From assembly GCA_905207905.1 (NCBI GenBank), contig CAJLNC010000007.1, positions 1 to 52,952 of the forward strand: a DNA stretch of 52,952 nt, written 5' to 3'. Below the pieces are notes generated by a model, which saw only the letters and a program-made list of their open reading frames with translations, made no database searches and had not been told where the DNA came from. Position 1 is the stretch's first letter. Each line of letters opens with the position of its first letter. This DNA comes from an uncultured Lachnospiraceae bacterium (lineage in GTDB: Bacteria > Bacillota_A > Clostridia > Lachnospirales > Lachnospiraceae). Position numbers and translations under genes: made by a program. Positions 1 to 7,615 of this stretch are shown here, one piece after another.

Positions 1-291
1 AAGTAATATTATAAAAATTTCAGATGTTTGTATCGCACAGATGTCAAAAAATTAGATGTAATATGAAGTAAGGAATATATCGGAAACTTAATTTCGAAGG
101 AAAGAATACGAAGAAAATAGCAGAGATATTGTGACGAGAAAGCAGTATCAGACTATGGTACGTATCAGAGACCTTCCTTTACCGAGTGGAAGATATATTA
201 AAATAGATATAGCAGGAAGCAGATCTCTTCGATATACATTATAAGAATAATAAAAAACTAAATACGTTTCTGACAAATGAATAATTAAAAT
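1..291. other. A/T-rich window edge without a recognisable gene
   Basis: No convincing gene is visible. A plus-strand frame is open from 92 to a TAA at 242-244. From a GTG at 131 it would encode 37 residues containing LPLPSGRYIKIDIAGSRS, which looks protein-like and could be the 3' remnant of a decayed gene. There is no ribosome site and the frame is stopped just upstream at 89-91, so I do not call it as a gene. Confidence 0.2.
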
Positions 292-333
292 ACACATAAA
301 AAGGACTATCGGGAGGTAGTCCTTTTTATGTGT
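292..333. terminator. Bidirectional rho-independent terminator
   Basis: A perfect 17-bp inverted repeat: ACACATAAAAAGGACTA (292-308) and TAGTCCTTTTTATGTGT (317-333), with an 8-nt loop. A and T runs sit in both arms, so it can terminate in both directions. It closes the minus-strand deoR-VOC transcript that ends at 378. Confidence 0.8.
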
Positions 334-377
334 GCGTTTGGGGTTGAATAGTTGGCAAAAGTAGATTTTTCGTTTTC

Positions 378-767
378 CTATTTTTGGATGATTTCGATTT
401 CCACCCCATTGGGATCCACGATCAGCATAGTGTCGCATCCTAATTTTTCCACAAAAGAAGGAGCCTTTCGCACGAAAACCTGATGATCCAGGCAGTCCTG
501 ATACACTTGTGCCAGATTGTCTGTCTCCAGACAGAAGTGACGGTAGGAACGTTGGGCAGTTTCAGTAATAGTTGCTTTTGAGACCGGTGTCAGATAGTCG
601 ATCAATTCCAGGCGGCATTCGGGGGTAAGCTGGTAGTAGGTGAGGGTATGATCTCCCATATGGATAAAACCTGCTTCTTCCAAGTTTAATACGTTTCTGT
701 AAAAATTTTTTGATGCGTCTAAATTTTCTACATTGATAGTAATGTGGTTTAAAGCTAAAATTTTCAA
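378..767 (-). CDS. VOC-superfamily (glyoxalase/bleomycin-resistance fold) protein
   Basis: A 129-residue single-unit vicinal-oxygen-chelate protein. The N-terminal motif LNHITINVENL supplies His8; Glu54, His77 and Glu123/125 fit the usual metal-ligand pattern of two His and Glu. The family covers lactoylglutathione lyases, fosfomycin-resistance proteins and some epimerases, so the reaction is not fixed by sequence. The only good start is a TTG at 765-767, with AGGAGG at 779-784 upstream at the long spacing of 11 nt. It lies 19 bp after the DeoR gene and probably shares its transcript, so it is likely co-regulated with the divergent sugar operon. It could detoxify a carbonyl by-product of sugar breakdown or act on a sugar directly; both are inference. 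Confidence 0.8.
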   Translation of the reverse strand: MKILALNHITINVENLDASKNFYRNVLNLEEAGFIHMGDHTLTYYQLTPECRLELIDYLTPVSKATITETAQRSYRHFCLETDNLAQVYQDCLDHQVFVRKAPSFVEKLGCDTMLIVDPNGVEIEIIQK

Positions 768-786
768 TTTATTAGTTTCCTCCTTT

Positions 787-1590
787 TTAATTTAATGCTG
801 GGGAAATTATGACTTCTACATATTCCTGAAGAGAATCCACATCTTCCTGGCTGATACCGCTGTCTGTGATCAGTATATTGATTTCACTTAAATCGGCAAT
901 CTTTGCAAAAGTGACAGAATCAATTTTTGTGCTGTCACTCATAAGAATCCGGGTACAGGAAGCCTGAAGCACATTGCGGAAACTGACTGCACTGTCCAGA
1001 TAAGGGGTCGTAATACCTCTTTGAATACTGAAACCATTGCAGGAAAAAAAGACCTTGTCAATATTAATGATATTCAGAAGTTCATTTTTTACGGGGGAAT
1101 GAACGCTATGATAATGGTTGCGGAGGATACCAGCTAAAATAATAATAGTAAAATCAGTATTTTCTTCCAACCAGGTGGCAAAATGAATATCATTTAGGAT
1201 GATAGTCAAGTTTTTTTTGCAGCTCAAAATTTTTATCAATTCAAACGTTGTGGTGCCGCTTAAAATAGCAATGGTATCACCGTCTTCAATAAGGTTTAGA
1301 GCAGCGGCAGCCATCTCCTGCTTCTGTTTTATCATTTTCGTTTCTTTTACTTTGGGGGGAAGCTCGTGGCTCATTTTAGTATTGCTGATGGCACCTCCAT
1401 GAGTGCGTTTCAGCATTCCGGCATTTTCCAGATCTCGCAAATCATTGCGGATGGTGGAGGCAGAAACCCCGAAAAGGTCGCATAATTCCGGAACAACAAT
1501 TTTTCCCTGAGAATTTAATAATTTCAGGATCTGATGTTTTCGCTCTTCGGCAAAAATAGTGGTGTTTGTTTGCTCGCTTTTTTCCGCCAT
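787..1590 (-). CDS. DeoR/GlpR-family transcriptional regulator of sugar metabolism
   Basis: A 267-residue DeoR-type repressor. The N-terminal winged helix (about residues 13-68) carries the signature ERKHQILKLLNSQGKI and the recognition-helix region SASTIRNDLRDLE. The C-terminal DeoRC sugar-phosphate sensor follows, with the ISOCOT-like phrases EDGDTIAILSGTTTFEL and FFSCNGFS. A longer frame begins at 1629, but the ATG at 1588-1590 has AAGGAG seven bases upstream and gives the family's usual length, so I use it. It is transcribed away from the phosphofructokinase-aldolase-kinase-transporter operon and probably represses it, with a phosphorylated sugar from the pathway as inducer (inference from family and position). 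Confidence 0.9.
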   Translation of the reverse strand: MAEKSEQTNTTIFAEERKHQILKLLNSQGKIVVPELCDLFGVSASTIRNDLRDLENAGMLKRTHGGAISNTKMSHELPPKVKETKMIKQKQEMAAAALNLIEDGDTIAILSGTTTFELIKILSCKKNLTIILNDIHFATWLEENTDFTIIILAGILRNHYHSVHSPVKNELLNIINIDKVFFSCNGFSIQRGITTPYLDSAVSFRNVLQASCTRILMSDSTKIDSVTFAKIADLSEINILITDSGISQEDVDSLQEYVEVIISPALN

Positions 1591-1622
1591 GGTGTTCTCC
1601 TTATTTTTTACGTGCTTTATAA

Positions 1623-1651
1623 TTGACAAATAGGTATTCCTTTGTTACTAT
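1623..1651 (+). promoter_or_regulatory. Predicted sigma-A promoter of the sugar operon
   Basis: TTGACA at 1623-1628, 17-bp spacer, TACTAT at 1646-1651 (4 of 6 to consensus). The -10 overlaps the -10 of the divergent deoR promoter. The leader to the first gene at 1791 would be about 130 nt. Confidence 0.5.
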
Positions 1652-1678
1652 TATATAACAGAAATCAATAATAATCAA
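1650..1678 (-). promoter_or_regulatory. Predicted sigma-A promoter of deoR-VOC
   Basis: Reading the minus strand: TTGATT (1678-1673), 17-bp spacer, perfect TATAAT (1655-1650). It overlaps the opposing promoter, so one bound repressor could block both. Confidence 0.65.
1663..1678. promoter_or_regulatory. Candidate DeoR operator repeats
   Basis: Two AATCAA direct repeats at 1663-1668 and 1673-1678 are spaced exactly 10 bp, one helical turn. They lie inside the deoR spacer/-35 and just downstream of the expected start of the rightward transcript. DeoR-family proteins often bind short direct repeats, so this is a plausible operator, not a proven one. Confidence 0.4.
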
Positions 1679-1790
1679 CAATAAATGAGAATAAAAAAGC
1701 AGCTGAGAGGTGAGAATAGGGATAATACAACGGAGCTTTCTTATGGTGTGAAAGACTTACAGTCAGAAAGGATCTTAATAGGAGAAGGAT

Positions 1791-3011
1791 ATGAAAAAGA
1801 ATGCTTTGTATATTCAGTCCGGCGGACCTACATCGGTAATCAATACTTCTGCATATGGGGTGATTGCGGAGTGCAGGAAATACCGGGAGAAAATAGGAAA
1901 ACTGTATGCAGCATCCCATGGAATCGTAGGGGTTATGGCTGGAAAGCTGTATGACTGTTCCGGATGGCAGGAGGAACAGTTGGAACTTTTAAAAAAGACT
2001 CCATCCATGGTTTTTGGATCCTGCCGTTATGAAGTGAGAGAGGATACCGAGTGCGACTACGAAAAAATTTTAGAGACATTAAAAAGATTTGGGATTTACT
2101 ATATATTTATTAATGGTGGAAATGGTTCTGCCTTAGCAGGAAAGAGACTGTATCAGTATCTGAAGAGAAAGCAGTATGACTTTCGGTTGATTGTGATTCC
2201 GAAAACAGTGGACAATGACATTGCAGAAATTGATCATGCGCCGGGATTTCCTTCAGCAGCGAAACATGTGGTGGAAACTATTGCAGAACTGGTTCACGAT
2301 ATGCATACGTATGATACAGATTTGATTATGGTCAGCGAGGTGATGGGGCGTAATACAGGATTTTTGGCAGCGGCATCTATGGCTGCCTGTGAGACTGGAT
2401 ACGGACCGGATCTGATCTATGTGCCGGAAGTGATTTTTGATCCAGATAAGTTTGTGGAAGATGTAAGAGGTGTATTGGAGAAAAAAGGAAAATGTTTTGC
2501 AGTAGTTCCGGAAGGCGTGAAAACTTCAGATGGAAAGTACTTATTTGAAGCGACCAGCATAAATCTGGAGGAAGAGAATCCTTCCAAAAATATGGGAGGA
2601 ATCACTCCTTATTTGAATGGGCTGCTTCGGAGGCATTTTTCTTGCAAAATTCGGTGTATTGATCTGGGGCTGATGCAGCGCTGTGCCATTCATGATGCGT
2701 CATTTGTGGATCAGAAAGAAGCAGAAGATTTGGGACGGAAAGCAGTCTGTATGGCTGTGGAGGGACATACCGGTGAGATGGTAACCTTGCGGCGAAAATC
2801 GGATTACCCCTATGAAACAGAGATGGTTGGAATTGATCTGGCAGAGGTGGCCGGGAAAGAAAGAAGCCTTGATCTGGCCTATGTCACAGAAGAACAAAAT
2901 TTTGTCAGAAGAGAGTATTTAAACTATATTTTGCCTTTGATTGGTGAATTGCCCAGATATGCAGATCTGGAAAAAATTCCTGCAATTCCAGAGGGCAAGG
3001 AAGAGAAATAG
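1791..3011 (+). CDS. Phosphofructokinase-like sugar-phosphate kinase (PfkA superfamily, PPi-PFK-like group)
   Basis: A 406-residue phosphofructokinase-fold enzyme, expected to phosphorylate C1 of a ketose 6-phosphate in the cytoplasm. Visible motifs are QSGGPTSVIN (9-18), INGGNGS (107-113), PKTVDNDI (137-144), HAPGFPSAAKH (149-159) and SEVMGRNTG. PKTVDND is typical of the pyrophosphate-dependent group. The GGNGS loop has glycine where PPi enzymes usually carry a second aspartate (GGDDS/GGNDS), a change associated with ATP use, so the donor is uncertain. GGAG lies 7 bases before the ATG. First gene of the operon, followed by an aldolase. The dedicated context suggests a substrate other than bulk fructose 6-phosphate, for example allulose or tagatose 6-phosphate (inference). 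Confidence 0.88.
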   Translation: MKKNALYIQSGGPTSVINTSAYGVIAECRKYREKIGKLYAASHGIVGVMAGKLYDCSGWQEEQLELLKKTPSMVFGSCRYEVREDTECDYEKILETLKRFGIYYIFINGGNGSALAGKRLYQYLKRKQYDFRLIVIPKTVDNDIAEIDHAPGFPSAAKHVVETIAELVHDMHTYDTDLIMVSEVMGRNTGFLAAASMAACETGYGPDLIYVPEVIFDPDKFVEDVRGVLEKKGKCFAVVPEGVKTSDGKYLFEATSINLEEENPSKNMGGITPYLNGLLRRHFSCKIRCIDLGLMQRCAIHDASFVDQKEAEDLGRKAVCMAVEGHTGEMVTLRRKSDYPYETEMVGIDLAEVAGKERSLDLAYVTEEQNFVRREYLNYILPLIGELPRYADLEKIPAIPEGKEEK

Positions 3012-3061
3012 CGGGTAACACAAAATGGAAACAGTAAAAAATGTTATATAGGAGGGTATAT

Positions 3062-4036
3062 ATGTACAGCTATAAAGATCTAGGACTGGTAAATACAAGG
3101 GAAATGTTTGACAAGGCTTATCGGGAAGGATATACAGTGCCTGCTTTTAACTTCATCTCCATAGAGCAGATGAATGGTATCATTGATGCTGTGATTGAAA
3201 AAAAATCTCCAGTAATTTTGCTGGCTTCTCCAAATCTTCACCGTCAGCTGGGGCATGAGATGCTGGCGCGTCTGGCTCAGGCAGGGGTAGACCGTATCAA
3301 AGCGGCAGGATTGGAGATACCAGTGGCATTGCATCTGGATCATGGAATGAGTTTTGAACATTGTGTTACTGCGATTGAGAATGGATTTTCTTCTGTGATG
3401 ATTGATGGAAGTGCGCTTCCTTTTGAGGAAAATATTGCATTAACGAAGAAAGTAGTGGAGTATGCCCATGCTCATGATGTGACTGTGGAAGCAGAGCTTG
3501 GCATTCTTTCTGGAGCCGAAGAGGATGGTGTTTCTGGACATAGAGAAAGCCTGTATACAGATCCGGTTTTGGCGGAAGAATTTATTCGCCGATCAGGCTG
3601 CGACAGCTTGGCGATTTCTATTGGAACTTGTCATGGGTTGGTGAAGATGAAACCGAATCCTGACGGAACGCTTCCGGAGCTGCGTTTTGATATTTTGGAG
3701 CATATTCAGAAAAATTGTCCAGGGTTCCCCATTGTGCTTCATGGGGCTTCCAACATTGATCCTAAATTTGTAGAAATGATCAATCAGCATGGAGGCCATA
3801 TAGAACAAACGGCAGGAATTCCGGAGAATCAGATTGAAAAGGCTGCAAAAATGGCAGTTTGCAAGGTAAATATTGCTACAGATGGATGGATTTGTGCACT
3901 GGCCCATACGCGCCGCATTTTGGATGAGAATCCAGGGGCTGTGGACAGCCGGGTGTTTACCCTGAAAGTACGTCCGGAACTGAAAGAATTGTATATGCAT
4001 AAGATTGATATTATGGGCAGCGGAGACAGAATCTAA
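3062..4036 (+). CDS. Class II (zinc) fructose-bisphosphate-type aldolase
   Basis: A 324-residue class II ketose-bisphosphate aldolase that would split a ketose 1,6-bisphosphate into dihydroxyacetone phosphate and glyceraldehyde 3-phosphate. Motifs follow the family: HLDHG (Asp93 catalytic, His94 zinc), SVMIDGSALPFEENI (111-125), VEAELG (142-147), IGTCHGLVK with His191 and VLHGASN with His227 as further zinc ligands, and NIATD near the C terminus. The start at 3062 is chosen because AGGAGG (3051-3056) fits it; an upstream in-frame ATG at 3041 lacks a site. It follows the kinase by 50 bp. HGASNIDPKF and a 20-residue insert-like stretch near 250 differ from glycolytic FbaA and fit a specialised substrate. 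Confidence 0.92.
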   Translation: MYSYKDLGLVNTREMFDKAYREGYTVPAFNFISIEQMNGIIDAVIEKKSPVILLASPNLHRQLGHEMLARLAQAGVDRIKAAGLEIPVALHLDHGMSFEHCVTAIENGFSSVMIDGSALPFEENIALTKKVVEYAHAHDVTVEAELGILSGAEEDGVSGHRESLYTDPVLAEEFIRRSGCDSLAISIGTCHGLVKMKPNPDGTLPELRFDILEHIQKNCPGFPIVLHGASNIDPKFVEMINQHGGHIEQTAGIPENQIEKAAKMAVCKVNIATDGWICALAHTRRILDENPGAVDSRVFTLKVRPELKELYMHKIDIMGSGDRI

Positions 4037-4054
4037 GAACGATTAGCAGTGGGA

Positions 4055-4110
4055 AAAGTGCCGCAAAGTATAAAACCGGTAGATCCTGGGACTATATTTT
4101 GCGGCACTTT
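4055..4110 (+). terminator. Strong intra-operon hairpin (partial terminator or mRNA-stability element)
   Basis: Arms AAAGTGCCGCAAAGTATA (4055-4072) and TATATTTTGCGGCACTTT (4093-4110) pair almost perfectly around a 20-nt loop. Only a weak T tract (GTGCTTTT) follows, so read-through into the ROK kinase at 4154 is likely. Its position between aldolase and kinase suggests partial attenuation or protection of the upstream mRNA. Confidence 0.5.
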
Positions 4111-4153
4111 GTGCTTTTAAAATGAACGAACAGCTATTCGAGGAGGAAAATTT

Positions 4154-5074
4154 ATGGGACATTACTACCTGTGTATGGAAGTTGGAGGAACGAATCTGCG
4201 GTATGGTGTAGTGGATGAAGCGTATCAGCTTCTGGAGTTTGAAAAAATCTCTACGGAAGGTTTATCCGACGCGGCTGATAAGGGAGAGTATATAGAAAAT
4301 CTTTTACATCCTTTTGTGAAAAAATACGGGAAGGAAAAAATCATTTGCCTGACGTTGTCTCTGGCTTCCCTGATGGACCGGGATAGGACGATCTGCTACA
4401 GTTCTCCTAATATCAGGGGATTTGATAATCTGCCGTTAAAGTCTGTTCTGGAGAAGCAGATGGGGCTGCCGGTATGTATGGAACGTGATGCCAATACCTC
4501 ACTTTTATATGAGATGTGGAAAAATGATCTGCCAAAAGAGGGGATTTTAGCAGGCATTTTTATAGGCACGGGGATTGGGAATGCCATGTGCATTGATGGA
4601 AATATATATACAGGAAGTACAGGATCCTCTTGTGAACTTGGGCATATTTCCATACCCGGATGGGACGAAATGTGTGGCTGCGGGAAAAAAGGATGTATTG
4701 CCCTTCACGGCTGTGGAAAAGTATTGGCTCAGATTGCACAGGAACAGTATCATTGTCCGGTACAGGAGATTTTTATAAAGCATGGTGAAGCACCGGAGGT
4801 GAAAGACATAGTGCGTATGTGCGCCTTTGCAGCAGCGGCGGAGGTGACGATTTTGGATCCGACGGCGGTAGTGCTTGGAGGCGGCGTGACAGAGATGGAG
4901 GGTTTTCCATTGAGATTTTTTACAGACACTGTTCGGGAAAATCTACGGGCTCCTTACCCAAGAGAGACGCTTAGAATCGTGTTGGCTTCCGGAGATCCTG
5001 AAGCAGGAATTGTAGGTGCAGCAATTCATGCGTCAAAAATACTGAAGAAAATGACAATAAAAAGCAATAAATAA
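4154..5074 (+). CDS. ROK-family sugar kinase, most like D-allose kinase (AlsK)
   Basis: A 306-residue ROK kinase that would phosphorylate an imported hexose at C6 using ATP. Seen: N-terminal phosphate loop MEVGGTNLRYG (8-18), catalytic Asp112 in ERDANTS, IGTGIGNA (137-144), the ROK zinc site His164 with Cys174, Cys176 and Cys181 (MCGCGKKGC), and LDPTAVVLGGGV. As I remember E. coli AlsK, the C-terminal pattern (IFIKHGEAPEVKD, GGGVTEMEGFP, LRAPYPRE) matches it better than NagK or glucokinase. No helix-turn-helix is present, so this is an enzyme and not a repressor. The usual Glu after the zinc motif (GCxE) is replaced by Ala. Good AGGAGG site upstream. Allose kinase is the best guess; fructokinase or allulose kinase are alternatives. 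Confidence 0.85.
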   Translation: MGHYYLCMEVGGTNLRYGVVDEAYQLLEFEKISTEGLSDAADKGEYIENLLHPFVKKYGKEKIICLTLSLASLMDRDRTICYSSPNIRGFDNLPLKSVLEKQMGLPVCMERDANTSLLYEMWKNDLPKEGILAGIFIGTGIGNAMCIDGNIYTGSTGSSCELGHISIPGWDEMCGCGKKGCIALHGCGKVLAQIAQEQYHCPVQEIFIKHGEAPEVKDIVRMCAFAAAAEVTILDPTAVVLGGGVTEMEGFPLRFFTDTVRENLRAPYPRETLRIVLASGDPEAGIVGAAIHASKILKKMTIKSNK

Positions 5075-5136
5075 TTAAAAATATCATAAAAAAACAAGAG
5101 AACAAAAATAAACAGCAAAATAAAACAAAAAAACGA

Positions 5137-5165
5137 TTGACAAAGCAGTAAAGAAGTAGTATTCT
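5137..5165 (+). promoter_or_regulatory. Predicted internal promoter before the sugar-binding protein gene
   Basis: Perfect TTGACA (5137-5142), 17-bp spacer, TATTCT (5160-5165) in the A/T-rich 276-bp gap 5075-5350. It would give extra expression of the binding protein and transporter. No other feature was seen in the gap. Confidence 0.5.
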
Positions 5166-5350
5166 ACAGATAAGCCGATTGTGGAATATCACGATAAATA
5201 AAAAATAATAAAAGTATAAAATGTGCATATTTCTTAGTCGGATTGCGGAAAGGCAGGAGAAAATTGGTTAAAACAGCGAATGAAATGGTCGGATGTATGT
5301 TTTGCCGTTTTTCTCAAAACAACAAAAAATAATAATTGGAGGAAAAGCGT

Positions 5351-6424
5351 ATGAACATGAAAAAAACATTGGCAACACTGCTTTGTGCAGGGGCAACTAT
5401 GACAGCGGTAATGGCAATGGGAACCACAGGTTTCGCAGAGGAAGCTTCAGAAGATACCTGGCATCTTGGTATCTGTATCCATTCTATGGATAATGAATAT
5501 TGGGCTCAGGAAGCGAAAGCAGCAGAGCTGTTTGCAAGCCAGATTGATAACTTAGAGTGCGATATCCTGACCTGTGATAGTGATGATAATAAACAGCTTC
5601 AGGGAATCAACGATTATATTGCCCAGTACGGCGACAAGGCAATCTTTGTAGTCGATCCTTCCTCCACTGCAAACACTGCTAACATTGCAGAGGTTTGCGA
5701 AGAAAATGGAAATTATGTGGTAATCCTGGCACACAGGGCAGAGGGACTGTACCCCGCAGATTATGATTATTTTGTAGCGTCTTTGATGCTTTCTGATTTT
5801 GACAATGGTTATAAGACAGCAGTTGAATTGTTTGAGTCTATTGGCGGAGAAGGCCAGGTAGCAGAACTTCAGGGACTTCTGGGTGATGACAGTGCGGCAA
5901 ACCGTCATTTAGGTTTTGAAGCGGCTGCCAAGGAATATCCCAACATTGAAGTAGTAGATACTCAGGTGGCAAATTGGAGTCAGGCAGAGGCTATGACCAT
6001 TACCGAGGACTGGCTGGTAAATTATCCGGATCTGAAGGCAATTTACAGTGCAAATGATACAATGGCGCTTGGTGCTATCGAAGCTTTGAAGAATGAGAGC
6101 AAGAATGGTACGATTAATGTTTGTGGATGTGACGGAACCCAGGCTGCTTACGATGCAATCAAGGCAGGCGATATGTACGCTACCATCGCAAACGACGGAT
6201 ATTGTATCGCAGGTTACGGTGCGGCTTACGCTTACTATGCAGCTACCGGCGAATTTGATTTTAAGGCTCTGGATCCCTCTGAGAGATTGATTTTCTGTAA
6301 GACCACTTATGTAGACAGCACCAATGTGGATGAAGTAGTTGAGAAGTTCATTGAAAAAGGTGACCCGGGATATGATTATTCTGATCTTAAATTCTGTGTA
6401 GAGAGCTATCAGGAGGCTGAGTAA
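5351..6424 (+). CDS. Ribose/allose-type ABC sugar-binding protein
   Basis: A 357-residue periplasmic-binding-protein-fold receptor (Peripla_BP_4 group) that delivers a sugar to the permeases encoded downstream. It starts with a signal peptide (MNMKKTLATLL, hydrophobic core, cleavage likely after GFA before EEASED). The mature domain shows typical RbsB-like phrases: SMDNEYW, VVDPSSTANTANI, NYPDLKAIYSANDTMALGAIEAL and NVCGCDGTQAAYDAIKAGDMYATIANDG. There is no lipobox cysteine at the signal-peptide end, unusual for a Gram-positive binding protein. The start at 5351 has GGAGG at 5338-5342. The 155-bp gap after it contains a strong hairpin that may keep binding-protein levels above permease levels. 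Confidence 0.9.
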   Translation: MNMKKTLATLLCAGATMTAVMAMGTTGFAEEASEDTWHLGICIHSMDNEYWAQEAKAAELFASQIDNLECDILTCDSDDNKQLQGINDYIAQYGDKAIFVVDPSSTANTANIAEVCEENGNYVVILAHRAEGLYPADYDYFVASLMLSDFDNGYKTAVELFESIGGEGQVAELQGLLGDDSAANRHLGFEAAAKEYPNIEVVDTQVANWSQAEAMTITEDWLVNYPDLKAIYSANDTMALGAIEALKNESKNGTINVCGCDGTQAAYDAIKAGDMYATIANDGYCIAGYGAAYAYYAATGEFDFKALDPSERLIFCKTTYVDSTNVDEVVEKFIEKGDPGYDYSDLKFCVESYQEAE

Positions 6425-6472
6425 GAGGTCATACGGAAATAGTTTCTGTAAGTCCCGAAATATAGTCTGACC

Positions 6473-6502
6473 AATGCGGGCTTGCTTTTGCAGGCCTGCA
6501 TT
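6473..6502 (+). terminator. Hairpin attenuator after the binding-protein gene
   Basis: A 13-bp stem (AATGCGGGCTTGC, 6473-6485; GCAGGCCTGCATT, 6490-6502; two G-T pairs) with a TTTT loop, followed by TTATTT. This resembles a leaky rho-independent terminator. In binding-protein-dependent transport operons such hairpins commonly lower expression of the downstream membrane genes. Confidence 0.65.
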
Positions 6503-6579
6503 TTATTTCCAGGAGTAAAGCTGGCACAGGTATTTTCTTCTGTTTCCAAATAATTGAAATTCAAAAAGGAGTTTCTCAT

Positions 6580-7605
6580 ATGAAAGATAAACTAATTCAG
6601 GTAATGAAAACTGCTTCTGTGGCAGAGCAGTTTTCTTATAAAGTAAAATCAGATGCTAAGATGGAAAAAGTCCGGAGATATGCGCCCCTGATTTTGCTGG
6701 TGGTCATGACTGTGGTGGGTGCTGTTTCTCAGGAAAATTTTTTTTCCTGGGGAAATATTGTGAACATCATGTATCAAATGTCGATTCCGCTGGTGATATC
6801 TGTGGGTCTCACCTATGTACTTCTTCTGGGAAGTATTGACCTTTCGATTGAGGGAATCATGGGATTTGCCGGTTCGTTTGCGGCTTTTCTGGTAGCTAAC
6901 AAATCGAATACCAACAATTTTGGTGTACTGGCGATTGTGTTTGTCGTTTTGCTCAGCACTCTGGTAGGGGCAATTACCGGGTATCTTCATGTAAAAGCCA
7001 GGATTGCATCTTTTATTGTTACATATGCTATGGGAAGTATTATGACAGGTATTGCGGTTCTGGTTTATCAAGGTACACCAATTCAGGTTGTGGACGAATT
7101 GTTTATTACCATTTCCAGAGGGCGCTTTCTTCAGATACCTTATATTACTATTTTATCATTTTTGATTTTTGTTATCGGTGCTGTGATTTTGAATTACACA
7201 GCTTTTGGCCGGGCAGTTTATGCGATTGGAGATAATGAGACAGCCGCCAGATCTACGGGAATTAATGTAGACCGGGTGAAGATCGGAGTGTTTGCATTGT
7301 CCGGTTGTACAGCAGCTCTGGCTGGAATTCTCATGTGCATGCGATTGAAACTGGGGCAGTCCAGTATCGGAACAGACCAGATGTTTCCGGTTGTGACGGC
7401 AATTGTAGTAGGCGGAGGATCTTTGTCCGGAGGTAAAGGCGGTATGCTCCAGGCTTTCGTTGGTGTATTAATCTATACGGAATTGGCAAACTGGTTGACT
7501 CTTATGGGTGTAGATCCTTATATGAAGAAAGTGATTCAGGGTATTATTATTATCATTGCAGTGACACTGACCATTGAGCGGAAACGCCAGACCATTTCCA
7601 AGTAG
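6580..7605 (+). CDS. Ribose/allose-type ABC permease (RbsC-like), first subunit
   Basis: A 341-residue inner-membrane permease of the BPD_transp_2 family. After a cytoplasmic N terminus of about 30 residues it has about eight to nine hydrophobic helices. The diagnostic phrases YVLLLGSIDLSIEGIMGFAG, NETAARSTGINVDRVKIGVFALSG (EAA-like coupling loop) and VTAIVVGGGSLSGGKGGM are present. It would form the channel with the second permease encoded after the ATPase. AAGGAG lies upstream of the ATG, and the stop is 10 bp before the ATPase start. Confidence 0.92.
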   Translation: MKDKLIQVMKTASVAEQFSYKVKSDAKMEKVRRYAPLILLVVMTVVGAVSQENFFSWGNIVNIMYQMSIPLVISVGLTYVLLLGSIDLSIEGIMGFAGSFAAFLVANKSNTNNFGVLAIVFVVLLSTLVGAITGYLHVKARIASFIVTYAMGSIMTGIAVLVYQGTPIQVVDELFITISRGRFLQIPYITILSFLIFVIGAVILNYTAFGRAVYAIGDNETAARSTGINVDRVKIGVFALSGCTAALAGILMCMRLKLGQSSIGTDQMFPVVTAIVVGGGSLSGGKGGMLQAFVGVLIYTELANWLTLMGVDPYMKKVIQGIIIIIAVTLTIERKRQTISK

Positions 7606-7615
7606 GAGGACAGTC

